In this document: piece by piece, positions 13,985 through 22,680 of the stretch | Position numbering within the stretch: the stretch's first letter is position 1 | Layout: each line of letters opens with the position of its first letter | Origin: a virus | Length of the DNA stretch: 61,305 nt | Direction: 5' to 3' (one strand) | IMG/VR virus record: IMGVR_UViG_3300037296_000138 | Span: 1 to 61,305 of that record | Translations under genes and position numbers: made by a program | Notes under the pieces: generated by a model | The model's input: the letters and a program-made list of their open reading frames with translations, nothing else | Told to the model about the DNA's origin: nothing | Databases searched by the model: none

Positions 13985-16321
13985 ATGTCAACTTTTACCG
14001 TCCCGATTGCTAAGCAAATCTGGGACCAGAAATATCGCTTCAAAGAAGCTGATGGGACACCCATCGACGATACCGTGGAAGACAGCTGGGACCGTATCTC
14101 TGGAGCCCTAGCCGTCGCAGAAGATTCTGGATCCAACGACAAGACCAACGTCGGCGCTGTTCTCGAACACGCCAACACGTTCTACAATGTCCTGTCAGAT
14201 TTCAAATTCCTACCTGCTGGCCGTATCACCGCCGGCGCCGGCACTGGCCGCCAAGTCACCCTGTTCAACTGCTTCGTGATGGGAACCATCCCAGACAGCA
14301 TGAGCGGTATCTTTGATATGCTCAAGGAAGCTGCGCTGACCATGCAACAAGGCGGTGGCATCGGCTACGACTTTAGTACCATCCGGCCGAAGAACGCTCT
14401 GGTCGAAGGCGTAGCTGCAGACGCATCCGGCCCGCTTACATTCATGGATTGCTGGGACGCGATGTGCCGCACTGTCATGTCTGCCGGCTCCCGCCGCGGT
14501 GCCATGATGGCTACAATGTCGGATAGTCATCCGGACGTTGAAGACTTCATCGTTGCCAAGCAAGAAGCCTCCAAGCTGCGCATGTTCAACATGTCGGTTC
14601 TAATCTCAGATGCATTCATGCATGCTGTGAAAACGAACCAATCGTGGGATCTGCACTTCACCGACAAGCACGGCGTCCGCACTGTCTACAAGACCGTCAG
14701 TGCCTTGAAGATGTGGAACGACATCATGGCGTCGACATACGATTTCGCCGAGCCAGGCGTCATCTTCATTGACCGCATCAACCGCAAGAACAACTTGAAC
14801 TATTGCGAGCTGATCGCTGCCACCAACCCTTGCGGTGAACAGCCTCTGCCACCCTACGGTGCCTGCCTTCTTGGCTCCATGAACATGGCCAAGTATGTGA
14901 AGCATCCCTTCACCGGCGCTTCTGTCATTGACTACCTCAATCTCGAGCGTGACGTGGCCACAGCCATCCGGATGATGGACAACGTCGTTGACGTCAGTCT
15001 CTTCCCTCTGGATGCACAGCGCGCCGAAGCCAAAGCCAAGCGTCGTCTGGGACTGGGTGTCACCGGTATCGGCGACATGCTGATTATGCTAGGTAAGGTT
15101 TACGGCTCAGAGGATGCAGCACAAATCGTTGATTCAGTGATGTATACCATTGCCCGGGCTGCCTACTGGGCATCAGTCGAGCTGGCCAAAGAGAAGGGTG
15201 CATTTCCACTCTTCGAAGCAGACGCCTATCTCCATGAGCACTCTGCTGTCATGGACATCTGCCGTGAGGATTCAGATCTCGAGGATGCTATCCGTACATA
15301 TGGTATCCGCAACGCTCTGCTGACCTCCATCGCACCCACCGGCACCATCTCGATGTATGCCGGCAACGTGTCCTCCGGGATCGAGCCTGTGTTCGCTTAC
15401 GAATACACCCGCAAGATCCTGAACAAGGATGGTAGCCACCGCTTCGAGGCTGTCACCGACTATGCCCTCAATGCTTATCGTCAGTTCTGTGATGACAACG
15501 GCATGGACGTTCCTGACGTGAACAACCTGCCGCCCGAGTTCGTATCGGCTCAGACCCTGCCGCCGGAAGCCCATATCCGTATGCAGGCTGCAGCTCAGAA
15601 ATGGGTCGACAGCTCGATCTCCAAGACCATCAACCTGCCCAAAGACATCAGCTTTGAAGACTTCAAGGCTGTCTACATGTCGGCATGGGACCAGGGCTGC
15701 AAAGGCTGCACCACCTACCGGCCAAACGATGTGACCGGTTCGGTGTTGATGATCAACGAGGAACCAAAGCCAGAACCCTTGGTCGCCCCTGAAGGCTTCT
15801 CTGGGGGTATTGCACCTCGTGTCGAAGATTTGCAGGGTCACACCTACAAAATCAAAATGGCGCACGACGATCCAGCCACCTATGTCACGCTGAACTATCT
15901 GGAAACAGACGGCGTGAAGAAGCCATTCGAGATCTTCATCAATTCGAAGAGCGTCGATCACTTCGTATGGGCGGTTGCTCTGACACGCACCATTTCGGCG
16001 GTCTTCCGTTCCTCACCAGATTCCACATTCTTGGTTGAAGAGTTGAAGTCTGTCTTTGATCCAAAAGGCGGCGCATGGATGGGCGGGAAGTATGTCCCCT
16101 CGATCATCGCAGCTATTGGCGGCGCCATTGAGCGCTTCATGCTGGAAATCGGTTATATTGATTCCCCAGCTGATGTCGTTCCCGCGGCAGCCGGCGAGAA
16201 TGACCCAACCATCGAGCGTGTTGGTGCTCCTGAGCTTTGCCAGAAGTGCCACAGTTCTAATCTCAAATTCGAGAATGGGTGTCCGACCTGTCTCGATTGC
16301 GGCCACAGCAAGTGTGGTTAA
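13985..16321 (+). CDS. nrdJ: Ribonucleoside reductase, adenosylcobalamin-dependent (class II)
   Basis: The enzyme converts ribonucleotides to deoxyribonucleotides for phage DNA synthesis. The catalytic motif N281-P-C283-G-E285-Q-P-L-P-P-Y-G is intact, as is the phosphate-binding APTGTIS segment. The N-terminal part has the expected 'FNCFV' Cys and the GGGIGYDFS loop. The C-terminus has a CKGC pair and a final four-Cys zinc-ribbon-like tail (CQKC...CLDCGHSKC) that would carry the redox cysteines. At 778 aa, with no small-subunit gene anywhere in the window, class II is the natural reading. AAGGAAA supports the start at 13985. Roseobacter N4-like phages are known to carry such genes. Confidence 0.92.
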   Translation: MSTFTVPIAKQIWDQKYRFKEADGTPIDDTVEDSWDRISGALAVAEDSGSNDKTNVGAVLEHANTFYNVLSDFKFLPAGRITAGAGTGRQVTLFNCFVMGTIPDSMSGIFDMLKEAALTMQQGGGIGYDFSTIRPKNALVEGVAADASGPLTFMDCWDAMCRTVMSAGSRRGAMMATMSDSHPDVEDFIVAKQEASKLRMFNMSVLISDAFMHAVKTNQSWDLHFTDKHGVRTVYKTVSALKMWNDIMASTYDFAEPGVIFIDRINRKNNLNYCELIAATNPCGEQPLPPYGACLLGSMNMAKYVKHPFTGASVIDYLNLERDVATAIRMMDNVVDVSLFPLDAQRAEAKAKRRLGLGVTGIGDMLIMLGKVYGSEDAAQIVDSVMYTIARAAYWASVELAKEKGAFPLFEADAYLHEHSAVMDICREDSDLEDAIRTYGIRNALLTSIAPTGTISMYAGNVSSGIEPVFAYEYTRKILNKDGSHRFEAVTDYALNAYRQFCDDNGMDVPDVNNLPPEFVSAQTLPPEAHIRMQAAAQKWVDSSISKTINLPKDISFEDFKAVYMSAWDQGCKGCTTYRPNDVTGSVLMINEEPKPEPLVAPEGFSGGIAPRVEDLQGHTYKIKMAHDDPATYVTLNYLETDGVKKPFEIFINSKSVDHFVWAVALTRTISAVFRSSPDSTFLVEELKSVFDPKGGAWMGGKYVPSIIAAIGGAIERFMLEIGYIDSPADVVPAAAGENDPTIERVGAPELCQKCHSSNLKFENGCPTCLDCGHSKCG

Positions 16322-16343
16322 TCACCTAGGAAAGGACATATCT

Positions 16344-16673
16344 ATGCCTGAACCAAAAGAAACCAAAGCCGAAGCATTTGCCCGGCTTGCTGAGAAACGA
16401 GTCCCGAATGCAGCTAATGCAATTCGCCTCGTCGGTCAGCTTGGTTCCTCTAACTACGAGGCATCTGCTCAAGGGATTACTGAAATTCAGCAATTCCTGC
16501 AGACCTCGCTGGACGAAGCAATGACTGCCCTCGGCGTCAAAGCTCGCTCCGGACCAACCGCTCCCGATTACAGCGGTCCAGAGTGGAAACTGGCAGACGA
16601 AGCCATGACTGCTCTGATCGAAAACGACACCGACGTGGCGCTGGCAAAGCTCAAAGCAGCTTTCGGCCACTGA
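16344..16673 (+). CDS. Helical protein of unknown function (109 aa)
   Basis: AAAGGA precedes the ATG. The protein is helical, beginning with a Lys/Glu-rich stretch and containing 'RVPNAANAIRLVGQLGSSNYE', a pattern seen in many phage and proteobacterial small proteins of unknown function. It lies in the same unit as nrdJ and ends at a terminator. Confidence 0.7.
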   Translation: MPEPKETKAEAFARLAEKRVPNAANAIRLVGQLGSSNYEASAQGITEIQQFLQTSLDEAMTALGVKARSGPTAPDYSGPEWKLADEAMTALIENDTDVALAKLKAAFGH

Positions 16674-16690
16674 CCACTGGTGCATTACAG

Positions 16691-16725
16691 AAGGGGAGGC
16701 GGGGATAATCCTCGTCTCCTTTTTT
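16691..16725 (+). terminator. Rho-independent terminator
   Basis: An 11-bp core stem (GGAGGCGGGGA against TCCTCGTCTCC) is extended by A/G-T pairs and followed by T6. Confidence 0.85.
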
Positions 16726-16765
16726 GCTGTCTAATTCTTCAATTCAATTCTCTAAGGAACACCCA

Positions 16766-17785
16766 ATGGAAATCACTGTCTCCCCAACCCAGCTCGCCGA
16801 AGAAATCATGGTCACCATCTCTGCAGGCCTCGTGCCCTATGTGACCTCTTCGCCAGGCATGGGTAAATCCTCGATCGTTGCCCAAGTCGCCAAGATGGGC
16901 AAACTGAAGATGATCGATCTTCGCCTCAGCCAATGTATGCCAGAAGACCTTCAGGGCTTCCCGATGCGCAATGGCGACAAGGCCACATTCACCCCGTTCG
17001 ACATGTTCCCGCTGGAAGGCGAAGAGATCCCCGAAGGCTATGACGGCTGGTTGCTGCTGCTGGACGAACTGTCCTCTGCCGGCAAGCAGACCCAGGCTGC
17101 AGCCTACAAGCTGATCCTCGACAAGATGGTCGGCTCCTACAACCTGCACCCTGCCTGCGCGATGGTAGCCGCCGGTAACAAGGCGTCTGACAAAGCCGTC
17201 GTCGTCAAGATGTCCACTGCGCTGCAGTCCCGTCTGGTTCACTATGAGCTGGAAGTCTCGCACCGTGACTGGATGGACTGGGCGATTGATGCTGGCATCG
17301 ACTATCGCATCACCGGCTTCATCGAATTCAAGCCGAACGCTCTGATGGACTTCAACCCTGACCACACGGACAAAACCTTCTCGTGCCCACGGACACTGGA
17401 AATGTTGAGCTCCCTGGTCATCGGCCGTGATGTCTCTAACGCCATTCTGCCCCGCGTTGCTGGAACCATCGGCAAGGGCCAAGGCGTCGAGTTCATTGCA
17501 TTTGCTGAAGAATTCGACCGGCTGCCAAGCTTCTCCAAGATCTGCACCGATCCGGATGCTGTCGAGGTTCCAAAAGAGCCATCGACCAAGTTCGCTACGA
17601 TCTCGATGCTGATGGAAAAGCACGCCGACGGTGATATGGATAACATCCTGAAATACCTGAAGCGCTTTGCGCCTGACTTCCAGATCATCTTCGCGCGCGG
17701 CGTGAATGCCAAATCCCCACGGATGCGGTCTGATCACAAAGGGTTCTCGCAATTCCTGCTGAGCATCCTCAACTCCCTGAAATAA
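16766..17785 (+). CDS. MoxR-type AAA+ ATPase (N4 gp24-like)
   Basis: The ATPase has a P-loop at residues about 28-36 (S-S-P-G-M-G-K-S-S) and a Walker B at about 92-100 (WLLLLDELSSA). Length is 339 aa. In bacteria and N4-like phages, MoxR ATPases work as chaperones with a VWA-domain partner, which is the next gene 12 bases downstream. The substrate in N4-like phages is unknown. AAGGAA supports the start at 16766. Confidence 0.88.
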   Translation: MEITVSPTQLAEEIMVTISAGLVPYVTSSPGMGKSSIVAQVAKMGKLKMIDLRLSQCMPEDLQGFPMRNGDKATFTPFDMFPLEGEEIPEGYDGWLLLLDELSSAGKQTQAAAYKLILDKMVGSYNLHPACAMVAAGNKASDKAVVVKMSTALQSRLVHYELEVSHRDWMDWAIDAGIDYRITGFIEFKPNALMDFNPDHTDKTFSCPRTLEMLSSLVIGRDVSNAILPRVAGTIGKGQGVEFIAFAEEFDRLPSFSKICTDPDAVEVPKEPSTKFATISMLMEKHADGDMDNILKYLKRFAPDFQIIFARGVNAKSPRMRSDHKGFSQFLLSILNSLK

Positions 17786-17797
17786 GGAACTGCCCCG

Positions 17798-18988
17798 ATG
17801 ACCGATTACGTTTTAGCCGACAAACTGCTGGACAAATCCAAGGGGCAGCTCTTCTTCCAGAAGGGCTCCGCCTTCCTTGGTGCCCTGCTGTGCCGCATGA
17901 GCTTCAAATGGGATCCAGAAATCCAGACTGCCCAGACCAACGGGGAAACCCTGATCTGGAATCCTGATTTCTTTATGTCGCTCGACGAACAGACCCGGGT
18001 GACAGTCTTGGCTCACGAGCTGTGGCATGTCGCCTTCCTGCACCCTGTCCGGGGCATGCACCTGGATGGGGAAACCTACAACATCGCTGCAGACCATGTG
18101 ATCAACCTGCTTCTCAAGGAGCACGGCTATTACATGGGAGGATTTCCATACGTCATGGATTCCAAATACAGCGGATGGTCGACCGAGAATATCTATGATG
18201 ACCTCGAGAAGCAGCAGAAGGCTGCTGGGAGCCCGCCTAAGCCCTGTAACGGGGGTGAGGGCGGTCTCGACGGAGACATCATCTACATTGGATCCAAAGG
18301 CTCTGGTGACGAGGACAAGGGCTCTGCCATGACCTCTCAGCAGGTCTCCAACATGATCTCCAAAGTCGTCGGTGCAACCACCGCGGCAAAAATGTCGAAG
18401 GAAGCAGGCCTGATGCCTGGGGAGATCACGCTGGTTCTGGAAAACTTCCTGAACCCGCAGCTCCCCTGGGAAGACATCCTGTTCAATTTCTTCAACGACA
18501 TGGTTGAAATGGAGCGGTCCTATGCACGGCCAAACCGTCGCTATACTGATCCAATCCTTCCGGGCGAATCAGCCCTGACCGGTCTGGAACACCTGATCTA
18601 CTATCTGGATATTTCTGGCTCTGTAACTGATCGGGACATCCTCCGGTTCAACTCCGAGGTGGCATTCATCCACAGCGAGCTCCGTCCACAGCGTCTTACC
18701 TTGGTGACATTCGACACCCAGATCCAAGACGTCTACGAGTTCGAACAGGATGACACCTTTGAGAAGATCGTGGTAACCGGCCGAGGCGGCACAGACCTGC
18801 ATGAAGTTTACAAGCATGCTGCGCTGCACAAGCCCAACGCCATGATCATCTTCACGGACCTCTACGTGTCCATCCCACCGCAACCCCCTGCTTGCCCTCT
18901 TGTGTGGATCTGTCTCGACAATGCCCGGGCAGAAGTCCCATATGGCAAGCTCATCCACATGACTGAGGACAAGAAACGATATGAGTGA
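17798..18988 (+). CDS. DUF2201-type metallopeptidase-like domain with VWA domain (N4 gp25-like)
   Basis: Two domains are visible. The N-terminal part has H73-E-L-W-H77, an HExxH zinc motif in the setting typical of DUF2201 proteins. A Gly-rich linker near residues 145-165 follows. The C-terminal VWA domain has the metal-binding D271-I-S-G-S motif and a later TGRGGTD loop and FTD strand. It pairs with the MoxR ATPase upstream. A chaperone or metal-centre assembly role is inferred from other MoxR-VWA pairs; whether the HExxH is catalytic is not known. Confidence 0.85.
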   Translation: MTDYVLADKLLDKSKGQLFFQKGSAFLGALLCRMSFKWDPEIQTAQTNGETLIWNPDFFMSLDEQTRVTVLAHELWHVAFLHPVRGMHLDGETYNIAADHVINLLLKEHGYYMGGFPYVMDSKYSGWSTENIYDDLEKQQKAAGSPPKPCNGGEGGLDGDIIYIGSKGSGDEDKGSAMTSQQVSNMISKVVGATTAAKMSKEAGLMPGEITLVLENFLNPQLPWEDILFNFFNDMVEMERSYARPNRRYTDPILPGESALTGLEHLIYYLDISGSVTDRDILRFNSEVAFIHSELRPQRLTLVTFDTQIQDVYEFEQDDTFEKIVVTGRGGTDLHEVYKHAALHKPNAMIIFTDLYVSIPPQPPACPLVWICLDNARAEVPYGKLIHMTEDKKRYE

Positions 18989-19328
18989 AAATGTATTTAC
19001 CTTTGGCTGGATCGGGCAACTGCTCGTTCCAGTCCCCGAGGATGACCATGATTCGGTCTCCGAAAACCTGGATCAGCACAGCCTAGGTATCAACTATGAA
19101 GGCACGCTGATCTATCAGACCACCAAGGAAGGTGACCTGACTGAAGACTTTGGTATGAACGTCATGCCAACTATCTTCATGCACCATTTCACGGCCGCCT
19201 GCCGTGAAGCTAACCAGCATGTCATCAACAATACCTGCCGGCAGTTCGCCGACTTCTGGTATAATGGTTCCGACGCGAGCCATAACGACATCACGCTGGA
19301 GCAGTATCTGAAGCTGATCCATCCATGA
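18981..19328 (+). CDS. Unknown protein (115 aa)
   Basis: The start overlaps the VWA gene by 8 bases and the end overlaps dcd by 4. The protein is acidic with beta-type N-terminus and a helical C-terminus. The Met-rich 'MNVMPTIFMHHF' segment is characteristic but unassigned. Confidence 0.65.
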   Translation: MSENVFTFGWIGQLLVPVPEDDHDSVSENLDQHSLGINYEGTLIYQTTKEGDLTEDFGMNVMPTIFMHHFTAACREANQHVINNTCRQFADFWYNGSDASHNDITLEQYLKLIHP

Positions 19329-19774
19329 TCATCAACGGAAAGTCTTTGCTAGAGATTGAACCAGTAGCACCAATGCTGACCGAAAAGCGCAAGTTCCACG
19401 GCCTATCCTATGGCATGTCGGAAGCTGGCTATGACATTCGGATCAAGCAGGAGGTCTGGCTCTATCCTGGCAAACGCTTCTCGCTGGCAAGCTCCATCGA
19501 GAAGTTCCGCATGCCGATCGACTTAGTTGGGATTGTCCATGACAAGTCCACCTGGGCGCGGCGTAAGCTCAGCGTGTTCAACACAGTGATCGAGCCAGGC
19601 TGGGTAGGTTTCCTCACCCTAGAGCTGGTCTATCACGGCTGGCGGCCTCTGCATATTCCGGCTGGCATCGGTATTGCTCAGGTGATCTTTCACCAGACTT
19701 CAGACGACATGCAGTATACTGGCAAATACCAGAATGCTGAAGACCGTCCGCAGTCCCCAATCCTGGAAGGATAA
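19325..19774 (+). CDS. dcd: dCTP deaminase family protein
   Basis: The enzyme deaminates dCTP to dUTP (or directly to dUMP in bifunctional members) and feeds thymidylate synthesis. The conserved block S75-x3-R79-R80 ... T87-V-I-E-P-G-W-x-G-x-L-T-L-E100 contains the usual Ser, Arg and catalytic Glu. At 149 aa it is shorter than bacterial Dcd (about 190 aa), mostly at the ends. The next gene is thyX, which would use the dUMP. No separate dUTPase was found, so a bifunctional role is possible. Confidence 0.85.
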   Translation: MIINGKSLLEIEPVAPMLTEKRKFHGLSYGMSEAGYDIRIKQEVWLYPGKRFSLASSIEKFRMPIDLVGIVHDKSTWARRKLSVFNTVIEPGWVGFLTLELVYHGWRPLHIPAGIGIAQVIFHQTSDDMQYTGKYQNAEDRPQSPILEG

Positions 19775-19777
19775 ACC

Positions 19778-20725
19778 ATGTCATCTAAAGACGATATGTT
19801 CGCCAAGATTATTCTCGGCTCGATCGGTGCCACAAACATTCCGATCTATTCAATGCACTGGCACTACCCCCGGCCCATCCATGGCGAAGTCATGACCCAC
19901 AAGGATTTCAGCCGGAACGCTCGCAGCTCCCGTGCTGTGCCTGTGCGGACCATGCTGAACGAGGTGCGAACCAATCCATACGTGCCTTGGCACTGGGGAG
20001 CCAACCAGAAGGGTATGCAGGCCGGCGCCGACAACAGCACTCTGGTGTCTATTCCAACTGAGACAGGTGGTATTCACGACGTAACCCGTGAAGACGCTTG
20101 GCGTAGCGCATCGCGCGCTGCGGCTGCCCATGCAGAAGCGTTCATGGACGCCGAATACCACAAGCAGAACCCAAACCGCTTGCTGGAACCCTTCGCTTGG
20201 ATCGACACCCTGATCACAACCACCAAGCTGGCCAACTTCATGAACCTTCGGGATCATGCGGCTGCCGAGCCTCACTTCCGTGATCTGGCTCAGATGGTAA
20301 AAGAAGCCGTCGATAACCACGGCGACTGCGACTATCTCGAAGACAACGAGTGGCATCAGCCATACATCAACAAAGATGATCATCTGGAGGCGTTGCGTCG
20401 TTTCCCCAATGACTTTGATGCTGGTTCTGCTTGGCTCAACAAGATCTCCTCGGCGCGCTGCGCACGTATCTCCTACAAGCCGTTCGGCGATGGTGATGCG
20501 TCCTACGGGGCAGAGCTTGAGCGCTATGACATGCTGGCCAACGGCGATGCTGTCCATGCCAGCCCGTTCGAGCATCAGGCCAAGCCAGACACACGGGTTA
20601 TCTGCCCTATGACTGGGCAAGCTGAGCGATGGGAAAACCCTGGCCTACACCGCAACCTGACGGGCTGGATACAGAACCGTGCTCTGATCCAAGGCGAATA
20701 TGTGAAGGATGTCTGGCATGGGTAA
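19778..20725 (+). CDS. thyX: ThyX-like flavin-dependent thymidylate synthase, motif order permuted
   Basis: The enzyme would methylate dUMP to dTMP using FAD and methylene-folate. Two hallmark motifs are present but in reverse order compared with classical ThyX. THKDFSRNARSSRA at residues 40-53 resembles the RHRxxSxNExSGRY motif, with the first Arg as Thr and the second as Lys. The SARCARISY...HASPFEH block, normally at the N-terminus, is at residues 225-266. Length is 315 aa, longer than the usual 220-260. Context (dcd before, P-loop kinase after) supports a role in dTTP synthesis. Activity is inferred. Confidence 0.75.
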   Translation: MSSKDDMFAKIILGSIGATNIPIYSMHWHYPRPIHGEVMTHKDFSRNARSSRAVPVRTMLNEVRTNPYVPWHWGANQKGMQAGADNSTLVSIPTETGGIHDVTREDAWRSASRAAAAHAEAFMDAEYHKQNPNRLLEPFAWIDTLITTTKLANFMNLRDHAAAEPHFRDLAQMVKEAVDNHGDCDYLEDNEWHQPYINKDDHLEALRRFPNDFDAGSAWLNKISSARCARISYKPFGDGDASYGAELERYDMLANGDAVHASPFEHQAKPDTRVICPMTGQAERWENPGLHRNLTGWIQNRALIQGEYVKDVWHG

Positions 20726-21272
20726 GGTCACGGTCATCATCGTCAACGGTCAACCCGGCGCCGGCAAGGACACGTTCATTGATTTTGCAAATCAGCAAAT
20801 CACCCAAGTGGATAAAAATATCTTTGTCAAATCCTACAGCTCGATCGACATTGTCCGAGACAATATTGAGTATTTTGGCGTGGATATTACTCTTAAGACC
20901 CAAAAAGATCGGGATCTTATGTCCAACATAGGTGACCTTCTTGAAGAGCACTCTGGTATTCGCTCCAATCTATGTCATCAAAAGATTGCATCTTGTGTCC
21001 AAATACCACGACCTTCCGTTTTGTTTCTTCACATTCGTGAACCAAAGCTTATCCAAAAGGTAATAGATGCATATAAGGATGTTGTGTACGTGGATTTTAT
21101 CCGCGTTCAGATCAAATCTGATCGCGCACTAAATATTACATCCAACCATTCGGACGCTAACACCGATGATATGGAATATGATTTCGTTGTGAATAACAGC
21201 GGAACCAAGGGTCAGCTATACGATCAGGCCACGGACCTGCTCAGATACGCTCGCCTGTTTTCAGGGATGTAA
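20718..21272 (+). CDS. P-loop nucleotide kinase-like protein (184 aa)
   Basis: The start at 20718 overlaps thyX by 8 bases and has AAGGA upstream. The P-loop GQPGAGKDT lies at residues about 11-19, in the form typical of nucleoside or deoxynucleoside monophosphate kinases. Position after nrdJ, dcd and thyX supports a dNMP kinase role, which is inference. The gene is noticeably more AT-rich than its neighbours and uses A/T-ending codons, suggesting separate origin. Confidence 0.72.
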   Translation: MGKVTVIIVNGQPGAGKDTFIDFANQQITQVDKNIFVKSYSSIDIVRDNIEYFGVDITLKTQKDRDLMSNIGDLLEEHSGIRSNLCHQKIASCVQIPRPSVLFLHIREPKLIQKVIDAYKDVVYVDFIRVQIKSDRALNITSNHSDANTDDMEYDFVVNNSGTKGQLYDQATDLLRYARLFSGM

Positions 21273-21276
21273 TACT

Positions 21277-21307
21277 TCACCACCCGGAGATTTTCTTCGG
21301 GTGGTGA
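21277..21307 (+). terminator. Hairpin terminator
   Basis: TCACCACCCG pairs perfectly with CGGGTGGTGA (10 bp, 11-nt T-rich loop) just after the kinase stop codon. There is no T tract downstream. Confidence 0.65.
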
Positions 21308-21349
21308 GATCCTCCATCAACAAAGAACTTCAATTTAAGGAATATGGCT

Positions 21350-22153
21350 ATGCGCCTCACACTTTCATCTTTTGCAGCAATCGCCCTCATGGCGTTTGCC
21401 GGTTCCGCATACGCGGATGACCTGACTATCGCCACTGGCAAGGAGGGTGGCGGCTATGACGCAGCAGCTCGCACCGCGGCAACCAAACTGGCCCAGCGCG
21501 GCCATGTAGTAGAAGTCGTCAATCTGAACGGCTCCGACGAAATCACCCTGGCGGTCTGCTCCGGCAATGCCACAGCTGGTTACACCCAGATCGACGCAAT
21601 GGATGCGCGCGCCAAAGAAGGCTGCAACCTGCGTCCACTGTCGAACTATGGTAACGGCGAATATGCTGTGATCCTGTTTCCACCTGACAGCGATCTTGAT
21701 GCGCTGGATGACCTGACCTCGGCGAACGCTGTGTTGGTCGACACGATTGGCTCCGGCACATCCCTATTCTGGGACACCATTGTGCGTATCGAGCAAACTG
21801 ACGGTTCCGGCGATGACTGGTCTGAAGCCCGTGCGGTCAACGATCCGCTGGCAATGGCCGAACCTCTGGCCAACTTTGGTGACATCGACGCAGTCATCAT
21901 GGTTCGCACTGAAGACAGCTCCGACATCAGCAATCTGGTCAGCCGTGGCTGGAAGATGGGCGAACTGTGGGATCGCCAGATCGACGATTACGAATTCAAC
22001 GGCAAGCCGCTGTATGAAGTCGAAAAGAAAACCTTCACCATCAACAGCCGCAAAACCAAAGCCTACACCTACAAGGTGCTCAGCTTTGCCGTGACCACGG
22101 AAGCTACTTCCCGTGACCGCGAATTGTTCGCTGTTCTCGCAGGGTCTATGTAA
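21350..22153 (+). CDS. Secreted solute-binding protein, TAXI/TRAP-like
   Basis: The N-terminus is a classic signal peptide: MR, a hydrophobic core of about 15 residues, then AYA-DD as cleavage site near residue 23. The mature part begins LTIATGKEGGGYD and continues with a VNLNGSDE segment and 'AGYTQIDAMDA', the layout of TAXI-family TRAP solute receptors (TG..GG.Y, then T.GS.EN). A later DTIGSGTS loop also fits. No transporter membrane subunits are nearby. It stands alone between two hairpins, as a separately expressed cassette. ATG at 21350 is preferred over 21344 because AAGGA is then 8 nt away. Ligand and role are unknown; membership in the type 2 periplasmic-binding superfamily is likely, TAXI itself less certain. 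Confidence 0.7.
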   Translation: MRLTLSSFAAIALMAFAGSAYADDLTIATGKEGGGYDAAARTAATKLAQRGHVVEVVNLNGSDEITLAVCSGNATAGYTQIDAMDARAKEGCNLRPLSNYGNGEYAVILFPPDSDLDALDDLTSANAVLVDTIGSGTSLFWDTIVRIEQTDGSGDDWSEARAVNDPLAMAEPLANFGDIDAVIMVRTEDSSDISNLVSRGWKMGELWDRQIDDYEFNGKPLYEVEKKTFTINSRKTKAYTYKVLSFAVTTEATSRDRELFAVLAGSM

Positions 22154-22177
22154 TCCAACATAGGCTCGCTTGCCGGT

Positions 22178-22201
22178 GTTCCTTCGCAGGTGCGAAGGAA
22201 C
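22178..22201 (+). terminator. Hairpin after the solute-binding gene
   Basis: GTTCCTTCGCA pairs with TGCGAAGGAAC (10-11 bp) around a very short loop, 24 bases after the stop. No T tract follows directly. Confidence 0.6.
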
Positions 22202-22206
22202 CGTTC

Positions 22207-22222
22207 GGCGCTTCGCCCCTTT
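22207..22222 (+). promoter_or_regulatory. Possible degenerate virion-polymerase-type hairpin
   Basis: GGCG-CTT-CGCC followed by CCTTTATT has the same CTT loop and T tract as the three early promoters, but only a 4-bp stem and two extra C residues. It lies about 100 bases before the H-NS-like gene. It may be a decayed or weak promoter. Confidence 0.3.
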
Positions 22223-22320
22223 ATTCCATTTGCAATGTCATTGATTTAATGTATTCAAGCTGAGCTAATTGGAATGTCCACGGCATAACGCCAGACTCAA
22301 TTGTAAAAGAAAGAAGAACC

Positions 22321-22680
22321 ATGGAACAATCACCCAACGATAAGCTGCAAGCTATGATCCGAGAACGCAACAATCTGGATGCAACGATTGCAGAGGCGCA
22401 AGCCACAGCCAAAACCGATGCGATCCAGTCGATCAAAGATCTGGTCACCATCAATGACCTGACCCAAGACGAAGTCGTCAAAGCTGCATTCCCAGGCAAC
22501 CGCGGCCGCAAGCCCAAAGGCACAGCTGCCAATGGCGTCACAACCCGCGTTGCTGCTGAACCGAAATACCAAAACCCCAGCGACACGACCCAGACCTGGA
22601 CCGGCAAAGGCCGTCAGCCAAATTGGTTCAAAGAACTCGTCGCCGGCGGCACTGATCCGGAAACTCTCCTGATCGCCTAA
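22321..22680 (+). CDS. H-NS family (HvrA-like) DNA-binding protein
   Basis: The N-terminal 50 residues are a charged helix suited to dimerisation. RGRKPKG at about residues 61-67 resembles an AT-hook linker. The C-terminal part has the H-NS signature: KYQNPSDTTQTWTGKGRQPNW (the core TW-T/S-G-x-GR-x-P-x-W is kept) followed by a short helix ending in LLIA. H-NS proteins bind AT-rich DNA and silence or organise it; HvrA is the Rhodobacter relative. In a phage it could counter host silencing or control phage genes. AGAAAGAAGAACC precedes the ATG. Confidence 0.85.
   Translation: MEQSPNDKLQAMIRERNNLDATIAEAQATAKTDAIQSIKDLVTINDLTQDEVVKAAFPGNRGRKPKGTAANGVTTRVAAEPKYQNPSDTTQTWTGKGRQPNWFKELVAGGTDPETLLIA

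Noticed and set aside
19325-19774. Reading dcd as a plain dUTPase
   Set aside because: The S-x3-RR...E-P-G-W-x-G-x-LTLE block fits dCTP deaminase better, though the two families share a fold and bifunctional activity remains possible.
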